32,111 bases of DNA from Ruminococcus sp. (GTDB lineage Bacteria; Bacillota; Clostridia; Lachnospirales; Lachnospiraceae): positions 1 to 32,111 of the forward strand of contig JARHYE010000003.1 of NCBI GenBank assembly GCA_029258605.1. The letters run 5' to 3'. This document shows, in pieces, positions 1 through 9,446 of the stretch. The position numbers and the translations under genes were made by a program. Below the pieces are notes generated by a model, which saw only the letters and a list, made by a program, of their open reading frames with translations, searched no databases and was not told the origin of the DNA. Position 1 is the first letter of the stretch. The number at the start of each line of letters is the position of its first letter.

Positions 1-105
1 AGCAGCACTAAGCAGAACCTTCCGGGTGCCGTAAGGGTGCCTGCGGCCAGTTAACTGCTAAGGTAACGTTTGTTGAGAAGCATTCGAAGCGTAATGCACG
101 TAAAA
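1..105 (+). ncRNA. ffs: 3' portion of large bacterial SRP RNA (scRNA/4.5S-like), truncated at window start
   Basis: AGCAGCACTAAGCAGAACCTTCCGGGTGCCGTAAGGGTGCCTGCGGCC..AACTGCTAAGGTAACGTTT..GCATTCG follows the 3' half of B. subtilis scRNA (AGCAGCAUUAAGUGGAUC..GUGCCGUAGGGUAGCC..GGUAACGUUU..GCGUUCG). Neighbouring tadA is also next to scr in Bacillus. 3' end approximate. Confidence 0.88.
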
Positions 106-112
106 AGTAAAC

Positions 113-152
113 AACTCTGTCGCTTAATTGCTGACAGAGTTTTCTTTTTTTT
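113..152 (+). terminator. Rho-independent terminator of SRP RNA
   Basis: AACTCTGTC-GCTTAATTGCT-GACAGAGTT followed by TTCTTTTTTTT. Confidence 0.88.
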
Positions 153-624
153 CTTTTTTCTTTTTTTTCTGTTTTTCTCGCAGTTCCTTAAAAAACTGCT
201 TCATCATCCCACTACATTCTTCTTCTAATACTCCTGTTGTAAGTTCCACTTGATGATTAAACTCCTTCATATCAAGGAGATTCAAAATGGATCCTGCACA
301 TCCTGCTTTTGGATTCATACATCCTACAACAACTCGTTTGACTCTTGCCTGAACAATGGCTCCTGAGCACATCTGACAGGGCTCTAGGGTAACGTACAAT
401 GTACAGTCTTCCAGTCTCCAATCTTCTAATTTTCTACTGGCTTTTCGAATTGCCTGCAACTCAGCGTGTGCCAATGTATTTTTATCGGTCGTTCGTCTAT
501 TGTAACCTCTTCCTATAATTCGATCTTCATAAACGATTACACAGCCAATGGGAACTTCCTCCAAAGCATACGCTTTTTTTGCCTGTTTTATCGCTTCCTT
601 CATATATTTTTCATCTTGTGTCAT
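124..624 (-). CDS. tadA: tRNA-specific adenosine deaminase TadA
   Basis: HAELQAI and PCQMCSGAI zinc-binding deaminase motifs; 166 aa. Confidence 0.93.
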   Translation of the reverse strand: MTQDEKYMKEAIKQAKKAYALEEVPIGCVIVYEDRIIGRGYNRRTTDKNTLAHAELQAIRKASRKLEDWRLEDCTLYVTLEPCQMCSGAIVQARVKRVVVGCMNPKAGCAGSILNLLDMKEFNHQVELTTGVLEEECSGMMKQFFKELREKQKKKKKEKKENSVSN

Positions 625-729
625 TTTATTCTCGCTTTCTTCCTAATTTTACATTCTATATTTTCAGTTCTAATCTCTTAATCTTGCGAATAAATTACAT
701 TAAAAGAAAGACAAGATCAGAGGTATAAC

Positions 730-1452
730 ATGAATTCTGGTACTTATTATTTGTATGAATACAAGAAAGATCAACAACTTCGAAATACGGGCTTCATAAG
801 AATTACAACCTGCTTTCAAACATACTGTCTTCAAATTCATGCGCAGACACTTTCCTTCACCCCCGACAACCCAGTACACCTTTCTGCACTTTTTCAAGAA
901 GAGGAAACCACCTATCTTCTTGATCTGTTAGAGCTTCCCATCCATAATTCTTCGATCTGCACCCATCTTAAAATCAGTGACTTTGATCTTCCTGCAAAGA
1001 AACACTTCTCTGAATTGACTGGTTTTCTTTTATCCGATGGGCAATACTACTATGCCATTTTAGAAGAGGGGTATTCTCTAAATGTAGATCAGTTAAAACA
1101 CTTGCAAGAGATCCAACCGCTCCCAGAACCCCCTTCGAAAGACACTCCTCCCGCGCGAAACATCCAAAAAATTCAACGAAAAGATCTTTGCTGTCTTCCC
1201 AGACAATATTGGAGTCTTGCCAACAACAGCTTCCTTATGCACGGATGTCGCAATTATAAACATCTTCTCCTTGTGGAAGAAAATGGGCATTTGCAACTTG
1301 GAATTCCCGGACTGTACTCTTGCGAAGAAGCAAAAGCTGCCAACCTCTTTGGTTTTCCTATATTTGTTCAATCTTATCTAACTGAAGTCCAACTTTCCGA
1401 ATATGAAAGAGACCCCGATGAATCTTTTGGGTACTGGTGCCGCTATCTTTAA
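730..1452 (+). CDS. Conserved protein of unknown function, DUF6128-like (Lachnospiraceae)
   Basis: Full-length ORF with RBS-like AGAGGTATAAC before ATG; resembles DUF6128 proteins ending ..FGYWCRYL. Confidence 0.65.
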   Translation: MNSGTYYLYEYKKDQQLRNTGFIRITTCFQTYCLQIHAQTLSFTPDNPVHLSALFQEEETTYLLDLLELPIHNSSICTHLKISDFDLPAKKHFSELTGFLLSDGQYYYAILEEGYSLNVDQLKHLQEIQPLPEPPSKDTPPARNIQKIQRKDLCCLPRQYWSLANNSFLMHGCRNYKHLLLVEENGHLQLGIPGLYSCEEAKAANLFGFPIFVQSYLTEVQLSEYERDPDESFGYWCRYL

Positions 1453-1461
1453 CAAAGTCAC

Positions 1462-2871
1462 CTAAATCAAACCATTTAATTCTTGATACAAGCGCTTTGC
1501 GTACCCATCTGTCATCCCACAGACATAATCTGTCACAAGGAGTAGACGAAGATACAGTTTCTCCGCTTCGTTCTTCCCTTCTGCCTGCTTTCGATAGGCG
1601 TTTTTGTAATTATCTGAAATGAAAGACATTACCCTTTGGTCGATGGCATTTAATGGAACATCTGTGTCAAAATACAACGCTGCATGGACCAGTCTGTCCA
1701 TGAGAAATTTTAAGATCACATCCTCTGCAAGTTCCATCTTGTAGATTGCCTTTGATGAAAATACATATCGATACGCAATATCTCCTAAGAGATCCATCAG
1801 TGGCTCTCCCCATGTGTCGTGAAAAATATCCTGTTGATACGTTCCTGCCATAATTGCATCGTAATTTTCTGAAAACCCAGACGTTGCACTTCCAATCAAA
1901 ACTCCCTGTGCTCTCACAATCCAATTTTTTACGGCATATGCTTCCGGATTAGAAACTTGTTTTTCGCATCCTCTTTCATATAATTTTCTTAATTGCAACA
2001 CCCCATCAAATTGATGCTGTGGATGTGCAATATGTAATTTCTCCAATTCATTTTCAAAGGCATGGTAAGACAAAAATCCTTTGACAAAGGCATCTTCAAT
2101 ATCTGCCGTTTTATATGCCAGATCATCTGCTGCCTCTAAAATATAAGTCAACGGATGTCTACAGCCTTGCGTACCAGTTGCTTTTGCAATTTCTTGATAA
2201 ATTTGCTGCTCCGCAAAATAATAACCCATTTTCTTATCTTTCACATTTCCTGTGGATGGGTCAATTTGCACGGAGGAAACTGGATATTTTATAATTGTAT
2301 TTAATAGAGCATAGGTAAGATTCATACCATGTTCATCTACAAGATAATGAAGTCTTGTGACGAGTCGAAGGGCCTGTGCGTTTCCTTCAAAATGATAGAA
2401 ATCTTCTTTCATCTGATCGCTGAAAAGATCCTTTGCATACGTCTCTTTAAACTTTAACAGGGGAAGGTTCTCTATGAACCACCCCCTGATTGCTTCTTCT
2501 CCAAAGTGTCCAAATGGCGGATTTCCTATGTCATGGATTAAACCTGCGCACTGCAAAATATGGCAGATATCTTCTTTCATTTGCGTCGTAAATCCTTCTA
2601 CGTTACGCGAAAGAATGTTCTCCCCTATATTCTGCCCAAGTGACTTTGCAAAAGATGATACTTCCAGTGAATGGGTCAGTCTTGTACGAATAAAATCACT
2701 TTTATCCAATGGAAATACTTGTGTCTTATCCTGAAGCCTGCGGAAGGAAGCACTTCCTATGATCCTGTGGTAGTCTTTTTCAAATTCACTACGAAGGTCT
2801 AGGTTTCTCCCGTTTGAGTTTCCAGGCCCTGGCCGCATTCTTTTTGTTGAAAGCAATGTTTCCCATTCCAT
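1462..2871 (-). CDS. dgt: Deoxyguanosinetriphosphate triphosphohydrolase (HD domain)
   Basis: FRRLQDKTQVFPL, RTRLTHSLEV, AGLIHDIGNPPFGHFGE, EAADDLAY motifs. Confidence 0.93.
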   Translation of the reverse strand: MEWETLLSTKRMRPGPGNSNGRNLDLRSEFEKDYHRIIGSASFRRLQDKTQVFPLDKSDFIRTRLTHSLEVSSFAKSLGQNIGENILSRNVEGFTTQMKEDICHILQCAGLIHDIGNPPFGHFGEEAIRGWFIENLPLLKFKETYAKDLFSDQMKEDFYHFEGNAQALRLVTRLHYLVDEHGMNLTYALLNTIIKYPVSSVQIDPSTGNVKDKKMGYYFAEQQIYQEIAKATGTQGCRHPLTYILEAADDLAYKTADIEDAFVKGFLSYHAFENELEKLHIAHPQHQFDGVLQLRKLYERGCEKQVSNPEAYAVKNWIVRAQGVLIGSATSGFSENYDAIMAGTYQQDIFHDTWGEPLMDLLGDIAYRYVFSSKAIYKMELAEDVILKFLMDRLVHAALYFDTDVPLNAIDQRVMSFISDNYKNAYRKQAEGKNEAEKLYLRLLLVTDYVCGMTDGYAKRLYQELNGLI

Positions 2872-2891
2872 ACTGCATCCTACTTTCTTTA

Positions 2892-3572
2892 TTAATCTAA
2901 ATAAATCGGTGGCTCATATTCTTCTCCTAGGGCTTGTTTTTTTCGCTCCTGATATCCTAAAAAAGCCCATTCTGTCATATCTGTCCAACTGTGACTTTGT
3001 CTATCATACACTTGCACATATCCAATTCTCGTGGGATGCATACGGACACTATTTGTCCGATATTCTCTTCTCGTGTATGGATTCACTTCGCCTAATTCTC
3101 TATCTTCCTCTAAATCATGATGTTGAATAACCGGTTGAAAATCTTCTGAAACGTTACCATCGTCTCTAAGAAAAGCTCCGCCTCCTAAGTTTCCATGTTC
3201 TTTCTTAATCTCTTTGATGTCTTTTTTCCCTAATGCTGTTTCCTTTTCTAGTTGTGTCAATTCTTCATGAATTTGATACAAATCCCCAATTGTCATCTCA
3301 ACTTCTCTTGGTTCCCCTAATTTATCTTTTGCTGTGGATTTTGTCTGTGACTCATTGGATAATATACTTAAATGAAATGGACATTCTAAGATGGATGCGA
3401 TCATTCTCATATCTTGTTCCTGAAAATTATCTCTTCCGAGACGTTGTGTCAGATTCTGTCTCGACATTTTCTTTCCTGTGCGTTTTTCAATGATCTCTGC
3501 TAGTTCTTTGATGGTCATATTTTTACGGTTCAAAATGATTTTGACCTGTTCTCCAAATGTAAGATTTTCCAT
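2892..3572 (-). CDS. XRE-like helix-turn-helix protein with Lachnospiraceae-type C-terminal extension
   Basis: N-terminal FGEQVKIILNRKNMTIKELAEIIEKRTGKKMSRQNLTQRL HTH; 20 bp upstream of dgt on the same strand. Confidence 0.7.
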   Translation of the reverse strand: MENLTFGEQVKIILNRKNMTIKELAEIIEKRTGKKMSRQNLTQRLGRDNFQEQDMRMIASILECPFHLSILSNESQTKSTAKDKLGEPREVEMTIGDLYQIHEELTQLEKETALGKKDIKEIKKEHGNLGGGAFLRDDGNVSEDFQPVIQHHDLEEDRELGEVNPYTRREYRTNSVRMHPTRIGYVQVYDRQSHSWTDMTEWAFLGYQERKKQALGEEYEPPIYLD

Positions 3573-3690
3573 AAACTCCTCCTTATTCTCCCCTATAATG
3601 AAAAGCTCAGTATTGTCTTATTTCCTAATAAACCGATGATTTTCTTACGTATTATTTTATCAAATCTAGGAAAAAGCGTCAAGCAACAGG

Positions 3691-3721
3691 AAAAGGCACA
3701 CCCCTCATTTGGAGTGTGCCT
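3691..3721 (-). terminator. Terminator downstream of VanY-like gene
   Basis: Minus strand AGGCACACTCC-AAATG-AGGGGTGTGCCT-TTTCCT. Confidence 0.75.
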
Positions 3722-3744
3722 AATTGACATTTTATCTGTTTATT

Positions 3745-4545
3745 TTATTTTGGATTTACGCCTAAATATTCTTCAAATGTAATCTTTTTCTTTGTGATTT
3801 GTTCAGCCGCTTCTTTGCCCACATAGCGATAATGCCATGGTTCAAATGTAATATGTGTGATCTCCTCTTTTCCCTTTGGATAGCGAAGGATAAATCCATA
3901 TTTGTATGCATTTTCTGCCAACCATTTGGCTTCTTTTGTATCTGCCTGAGCAGAATCTAGTTCATCATACTCTGAAGATACGATATCCAGTGATAACCCA
4001 AGAGAGTGTTCACTACAATTTGGAGCTGAGATGGCTTTCGCTGTATTGTAATATGCGTCTATGTAAGAGTCTCCCTCATTCACCTTTAATTGCATATTTT
4101 CATTAAACACTTTCTTTTGATCTTCCATGGACCGATAAGCAGACACAACATAAAATTTCATTCCAGCTTCTTCTCCATCTTTGAGCATTCTTTTTGTGTC
4201 TTCTGCAATTCTACTGTCAACGTATCTTTCTTTTTCAATCTCTGTTAATTTTGGTTTGTATTTCTCATCCAAAGGATACTCATTGCTCACCAAAACCAGT
4301 TCCCAATTTTTAGGTGGTTTTGTAGACAAGGTCGCTGCAGAATTGATACTATCTGACCGGTCTACCATGCTATTTAACTTCTTGTTTTCTTTCTTTAAGT
4401 TCTGAACCTGAGTTGTTAATTTTTTACGCTCCGAATTGACCACTTTCTTTGCCGCAAGAAATGTGAGCAAAATTCCCGCTGCCGCTCCTAGTACAGCACC
4501 GATTATCATTGCCTTTTTAATCAGTCTTTTTTTTCTAATGTTCAT
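3745..4545 (-). CDS. D-alanyl-D-alanine carboxypeptidase, VanY/M15B family, membrane anchored
   Basis: N-terminal TM segment; SEHSLGLSLDI (SxHxxGxxxD) and FEPWHYRYVG zinc-peptidase motifs. Confidence 0.9.
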   Translation of the reverse strand: MNIRKKRLIKKAMIIGAVLGAAAGILLTFLAAKKVVNSERKKLTTQVQNLKKENKKLNSMVDRSDSINSAATLSTKPPKNWELVLVSNEYPLDEKYKPKLTEIEKERYVDSRIAEDTKRMLKDGEEAGMKFYVVSAYRSMEDQKKVFNENMQLKVNEGDSYIDAYYNTAKAISAPNCSEHSLGLSLDIVSSEYDELDSAQADTKEAKWLAENAYKYGFILRYPKGKEEITHITFEPWHYRYVGKEAAEQITKKKITFEEYLGVNPK

Positions 4546-4570
4546 TTGTGTTTCCTTTCTAAAACTACTT

Positions 4571-5221
4571 CTACTTAGGGATTTTATTATAAAAGCAATC
4601 CATAAATTCCGTTTTGATCGTTGTACAAATTTCCTTTCGATCTGAACAGACTGCTATTTTATATGGTAATCCATTGATCTGGAACTCTTGGTAATAATAC
4701 TCTTTGGATTCCTTTGGCTTTTTTATCATTTTCGGCGGGGTAGCGAGCTGGATTTCGAAACTCTTTGTCCCCTGCGATAAGCCTTTCCTAGTTGCTTTCA
4801 CATAACTTTCCTTTAACACCCAATATCTATAAAAAGCATCATATTGTTTCGCCTGTGAATTCTGTTTTAATATATACTTGTACTCATTTTCACAAAAAAA
4901 CCGCTCTGCAATTTTTAAATTTACATTTTGAACTTGTTCTATATCACAACCAATATGTGTATCTTTATTTCCATCCATATCGACTGCACATAATACATAG
5001 TCACCGGAATGCGAGAGATTAAATGCTGGAATTTTTCCTTCTTCACAGTTTCCAACAATTCTCTCCAACAGATGCCAGGCACCGATACTTTGTGCTTTTT
5101 TCTGCGTAGAATGTAATCGATCTGCTTTCTTTTTTCTAAATTCTGGAACAGATTTATAGAACACTTCATATCTGTTTTCATCATACAGAGGTGTCACATC
5201 TGCAATCCATACCCCTACCAT
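4571..5221 (-). CDS. 4'-phosphopantetheinyl transferase, Sfp-type
   Basis: FNLSHSGDYVLCAV, IGCDIEQV, FYRYWVLKESYVKATRKGL motifs. Confidence 0.9.
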   Translation of the reverse strand: MVGVWIADVTPLYDENRYEVFYKSVPEFRKKKADRLHSTQKKAQSIGAWHLLERIVGNCEEGKIPAFNLSHSGDYVLCAVDMDGNKDTHIGCDIEQVQNVNLKIAERFFCENEYKYILKQNSQAKQYDAFYRYWVLKESYVKATRKGLSQGTKSFEIQLATPPKMIKKPKESKEYYYQEFQINGLPYKIAVCSDRKEICTTIKTEFMDCFYNKIPK

Positions 5222-5235
5222 AGGTCCCCCTCTTC

Positions 5236-6852
5236 CTACCGTGTCAAATAGCGAACCTCAAATGTGTCCAATGTAATTGCTTTATTAAATAAACTGCCTT
5301 GCGCATAATCACATCCCAGTTCTTTTAATACATTCAACTGATCTTGTGTCTCTATGTCAGATGCAATTACATATGCGCCCATCTGGTGACACACATCAAT
5401 AACTGCTTTTGCAACAATCTGATTATGATTATTTCCAACAATATTTGTAATAAGACTCTTATCCAACTTCAGTCCATCAAATTTCATAATTGTAAGAATC
5501 GAGAAACTAGACTCCTTTGCCCCAAAATGGTCTAAAATGACTCTGATATTTTCTTTTCGAATCTTATTGCCTGTTTCTGATAGCATCTCTTGATTCATAT
5601 TTGTATAAGATTCAGAAACTTCTACCTCAAGGTATTCGCATGGAACATGGTATTGGTTCACAATCTCAAGCATTTTCTTTGTAAAATCTTCTTGTTGAAG
5701 TGTTGAACTAGATAAATTCACTGATATAGATACCATTTCTTTTCCTTGCTGTTCCCACTTTTGGAGCGTCTTGCACACTTGTTCAAACACATACAAATCC
5801 AAAAAATGAGAAAGTTTTGTCTCTTCCAGTAAGGTCATGTATCTTTGAGGATTCATCACTCCAAGATCCGGATGATGATAACGCACAACCGCCTCTGCTC
5901 CAACAACTTCTTCTGTTACAACATCCATTTTCGGAATAAGGCATACAATAAAGCGTCCTGCTTCTATATCATCCAAAAGATCCTGCTTAATCACAGGTTC
6001 ATGATGACCTTTTTTTCGATTTTTATAGTACTTACGCTTCTCCTCACGCATCATGTCTTCTGCATGTGACACCAGATCATTCATACTAATCTCTACCTTT
6101 TGCCATGCATACCCCATAGATACCAATCCCAAACTGATGTTATCTAGTTTATTGTGGGTATCATTTACGTTATGTACAAACTGTTCATAGGTAATATTTT
6201 CCATAATAACCAGATATTCATCTCCTGTAAGACGAAAGACCATGGCTCCTTTAAAATACTCCTCTAAAACCTCTCCTACACGGGTTACGATCTCATCCCC
6301 GTAGTTTCTTCCAAATTCTTTATTAAAATTTTTAAGCCCATTAATATCTACAGACAATGCCCCCGCTGATTTTAATTCTTCTTGCTTTACCTCCTCAATA
6401 TAAGCCACAAAGCTATTTCTATTAAGAAGTCCTGTCAGATTATCGTGGTAACTTAAATATTGTTGCTGCATCTGTGTCTTTTGTAAAATAATAGCCTCTG
6501 AAATATATGGGAGCACTGCTCGCATAAGGGATAATTCACATCCTCCTTTATGCACCCCTACCACTGCAAGCACAGCAGTGACTTCTTCATTCAAAGGTCG
6601 AAAGATGCTATAATCCGCTTCCGTTGTATCCGTAATTTCCTGTTGGAGCCATCTTGGATACTGCTCTGGCTCTAGCATTTTTACTTTTTCTCTCTGCCAT
6701 GGTATATTTTGTGCACACCATTCATAGATCGTAAGAATCTCATCTGCATCTTTTTCTATATAGTATACGTATTCTGAATCGTAGTAATCGCGTATGGTAC
6801 TCAATACTTCGTTCATAATTTCTATAATCGAACGTTGTTCATACTTCTCCAT
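5236..6852 (-). CDS. GGDEF/EAL bidomain protein with degenerate signature motifs
   Basis: LSYHDNLTGLLNR..FRLTGDEYLVIM (GGDEF-like) and AEAVVRYHHPDLG..SVNLSS..LEVEVSES..VILDHFGAKESS (EAL-like). Confidence 0.87.
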   Translation of the reverse strand: MEKYEQRSIIEIMNEVLSTIRDYYDSEYVYYIEKDADEILTIYEWCAQNIPWQREKVKMLEPEQYPRWLQQEITDTTEADYSIFRPLNEEVTAVLAVVGVHKGGCELSLMRAVLPYISEAIILQKTQMQQQYLSYHDNLTGLLNRNSFVAYIEEVKQEELKSAGALSVDINGLKNFNKEFGRNYGDEIVTRVGEVLEEYFKGAMVFRLTGDEYLVIMENITYEQFVHNVNDTHNKLDNISLGLVSMGYAWQKVEISMNDLVSHAEDMMREEKRKYYKNRKKGHHEPVIKQDLLDDIEAGRFIVCLIPKMDVVTEEVVGAEAVVRYHHPDLGVMNPQRYMTLLEETKLSHFLDLYVFEQVCKTLQKWEQQGKEMVSISVNLSSSTLQQEDFTKKMLEIVNQYHVPCEYLEVEVSESYTNMNQEMLSETGNKIRKENIRVILDHFGAKESSFSILTIMKFDGLKLDKSLITNIVGNNHNQIVAKAVIDVCHQMGAYVIASDIETQDQLNVLKELGCDYAQGSLFNKAITLDTFEVRYLTR

Positions 6853-6941
6853 TATTTACCTCTCCTCGATCTTACTCCTTCTAACCACAACTTTTGATAT
6901 ACACAACAATTGTAGTATAAAGCCTTTTAAATTGCAAGGTA

Positions 6942-7766
6942 TTATGACTTGTCATCCTTGATAACCATTTGTAAGAAATCTTTTTCTTCTGTTTTTTTCC
7001 TTGGAATAAATCGCTTTGCAATAGAGCCTTTCCCTCTATTTTTTACATAGAAATATCCAATAACAGAAAATACGACCGCTCCAATAAAGTTCACGATCAG
7101 ATCTTTCATTGTGTCAATTAAACCTAAATCCAGATATCCACCCAATCCTAAATTGCTTCCATTGATTGCTACATCTGTAATCCCCGCTATTGTCTTTACA
7201 TGATTGCCCTTTGTAGGATCAAGCATAACCGTAGAGATGCAATGAACAATCGTGTCTTTTTGCATATCCATGTGAAAAATCTGGTCCATACCGAATTCAA
7301 AAAATTCCCAACACACCCCGATCGTCATAGAAAAACAAAATGCAACAATGGCTGTAAATAAAGGCGATAATTTAAACAACATTCTATCACTTTGATTCAA
7401 TAGATCTACCAGCGAAAACCCAATGGCTGCTGCAAGAAATCCATTTAATGTATGTAGCACCGTATCCCAAAAAGGAAAGACAATATAATATGCTTGAATT
7501 TCTCCCAAAATCTCTGCTGCAAAAATAAAAATTAGGATGATCACTTCCAATGTACTTGGTATTTCAACCTTTAAAGTCACTTGCAAAAAGCTGGGAACAA
7601 TGAGCAAAAGCAATGTCAATATGCAAAGAAATACATTTTCATAATTGCCGTTAAAAAACTGGAGTACCATTGTGATCAAAACAAAAAGCCGCAAGATCAG
7701 ATATACAAAAAATGAACTTTTGTGCTCCCTTAATTCCATTTTTACTGCTTTTTTTATATGTTTCAT
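6942..7766 (-). CDS. Polytopic membrane protein, YjdF/DUF2238-like
   Basis: Multiple hydrophobic segments; FWDTVLHTLNGFLAAAIGF and GVCWEFFEFGMD resemble the YjdF family. Confidence 0.55.
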   Translation of the reverse strand: MKHIKKAVKMELREHKSSFFVYLILRLFVLITMVLQFFNGNYENVFLCILTLLLLIVPSFLQVTLKVEIPSTLEVIILIFIFAAEILGEIQAYYIVFPFWDTVLHTLNGFLAAAIGFSLVDLLNQSDRMLFKLSPLFTAIVAFCFSMTIGVCWEFFEFGMDQIFHMDMQKDTIVHCISTVMLDPTKGNHVKTIAGITDVAINGSNLGLGGYLDLGLIDTMKDLIVNFIGAVVFSVIGYFYVKNRGKGSIAKRFIPRKKTEEKDFLQMVIKDDKS

Positions 7767-7778
7767 AACATCCCCTTT

Positions 7779-7967
7779 CTACATTTGCTTACGTACAATC
7801 CGGTATTCATCTCCTGCCCGGTAATATGGACATTCTTTGAAATTCCCCGTAATAAATCGTCCCATTTCATCTTCATCTAAATTTTGCATACACACATAGC
7901 ATTCATATTCTTCATCATACTCATAATTCATACAATATTCGCAGTTGGATGCTTTTCTTTCTCTCAT
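7779..7967 (-). CDS. Small Cys-rich protein, DUF6472-like (62 aa; start revised from track ORF 7779..8126)
   Basis: MRERKASNCEYCMNYEYDEEYECYVCMQNLDEDEMGRFITGNFKECPYYRAGDEYRIVRKQM; the ATG lies 1 bp after the Maf stop, the longer ORF only overlaps maf in another frame. Confidence 0.75.
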   Translation of the reverse strand: MRERKASNCEYCMNYEYDEEYECYVCMQNLDEDEMGRFITGNFKECPYYRAGDEYRIVRKQM

Positions 7968-7968
7968 T

Positions 7969-8559
7969 TTATTCCCCCATTTCCCTTTTAATCTTCTGAT
8001 AAACATAGGATACTGGTAAGCCAACAACATTGTAATAATCCCCTTCAATCTTTTCGATGTATGCTGCAAATCGTCCCTGAATTCCATAAGCCCCCGCTTT
8101 ATCCATAGGTTCCCCTGTCTTAACATAACTTTTGATTTCTGATTCCTTCATTTCATGAACAAATACCTTTGTCTCTTCTGCATGTGTGTCTACAGTAAGC
8201 GCTCCCTTCTCATCATAGGAAAGAATTGCTGTTCCTGTAAATACTTGATGACAATTTCCCTGAAGGTTGCGAAGCATTTGACATGCGTCCTCTTCATCCT
8301 TTGGTTTTCCTAAAATCTGATTGTCTAATACTACAATCGTATCTGCACCGATAATGATTGTATTTTTCAATTCTCCCTTTATTTCAGATGCTACATTGCG
8401 AGCCTTTTGAGAAGCCAGTTCTTTTACAATCTCAGATGGTTTGGTGCTTACATATCTCTCCTCTTGATCACTTACTCCCGTCTCAAATACAATTCCGATC
8501 TGCTCCAACAATTCTCTTCTTCTTGGAGAAGCAGAGGCTAATATTACTCTTTTATCCAT
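7969..8559 (-). CDS. maf: Maf family nucleotide pyrophosphatase
   Basis: MDKRVILASASPRRRELL, IGADTIVVLDNQILGKP, YYNVVGLPV motifs. Confidence 0.95.
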   Translation of the reverse strand: MDKRVILASASPRRRELLEQIGIVFETGVSDQEERYVSTKPSEIVKELASQKARNVASEIKGELKNTIIIGADTIVVLDNQILGKPKDEEDACQMLRNLQGNCHQVFTGTAILSYDEKGALTVDTHAEETKVFVHEMKESEIKSYVKTGEPMDKAGAYGIQGRFAAYIEKIEGDYYNVVGLPVSYVYQKIKREMGE

Positions 8560-8662
8560 GTATGTATCTCCTATTTTCTATTCTTGATTTTCATAAAAAA
8601 ATCCCTTACACTGAAGAGGATTATAGCAGATATTTGATAGAATAGAAAGAAAGGAACTTAAA

Positions 8663-9412
8663 ATGCTCAAAATCATAATTTCTCCTGCAAAAAAAATGGT
8701 GATAGACGATGAATTTACTGGAAATATAACCGTCCCTGTGTATCTTGATAAAACCATGTATCTGCATCAAGAATTACGTAAAATGACACTGAAAGAATTG
8801 CAAACACTTTGGAAGTGCAGCGATAAATTGGCCCTTCAGAATTATGAAAGACTTCACGCTTATGATCCGAAACAAGCCATAACTCCTGCGCTTTTCTCTT
8901 ATGAGGGAATTCAGTATCAACACATTGGAGCTCGCGTTTTAGAATCTTCCCAGTTAGAATATGTTTCCAATCATCTTAGAATCCTATCTGGTTTTTATGG
9001 AATTTTAAAACCCTTTGACGGCGTCATTCCCTACCGTTTGGAAATGCAAACACTTCTAAAAACAGAACATGCCAAAGATCTTTATGCTTTTTGGTCCGAT
9101 CTAATCTATCAAGAATTAACTTTGGACCACACCACACATATTTTAAATCTTGCTTCTAGTGAATACAGTAAATCGGTACTTCCTTTCGTTAAGAACGAGA
9201 GATCCTTTGTCACTTGCACCTTTGGAGAAGAAGTAAATGGAAAAATAAAAGTCAAAGGAACTATGGCGAAAATCGCACGTGGGGAAATGGTACGCTACCT
9301 GGCAGAAAAACAAGTAACGGACATTGATACTGTCAAGAAATTTGACCGACTTAATTATAAATTCAGCCCTACTTATTCTTCTGAAACAGAATTTGTTTTT
9401 TTACAATCATAG
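8663..9412 (+). CDS. yaaA: Peroxide stress protein YaaA (DUF328)
   Basis: MLKIIISPAKKM..FSYEGIQYQHIGA..LRILSGFYGILKPFDGVIPYRLEM; RBS AAAGGAAC. Confidence 0.92.
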   Translation: MLKIIISPAKKMVIDDEFTGNITVPVYLDKTMYLHQELRKMTLKELQTLWKCSDKLALQNYERLHAYDPKQAITPALFSYEGIQYQHIGARVLESSQLEYVSNHLRILSGFYGILKPFDGVIPYRLEMQTLLKTEHAKDLYAFWSDLIYQELTLDHTTHILNLASSEYSKSVLPFVKNERSFVTCTFGEEVNGKIKVKGTMAKIARGEMVRYLAEKQVTDIDTVKKFDRLNYKFSPTYSSETEFVFLQS

Positions 9413-9414
9413 TA

Positions 9415-9442
9415 CAAAAAGTGGCGATCAAGCCACTTTTTG
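9415..9442. terminator. Bidirectional terminator between convergent yaaA and extradiol/AMMECR1 genes
   Basis: CAAAAAGTGGC-GATCAA-GCCACTTTTTG, symmetric A/T tracts. Confidence 0.85.
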
Positions 9443-9446
9443 TCAT

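Noticed and set aside
6829-6840. CGAACGTTGTTC as a LexA box
   Set aside because: Wrong spacing for CGAACRNRYGTTYG and located inside the GGDEF/EAL coding region.
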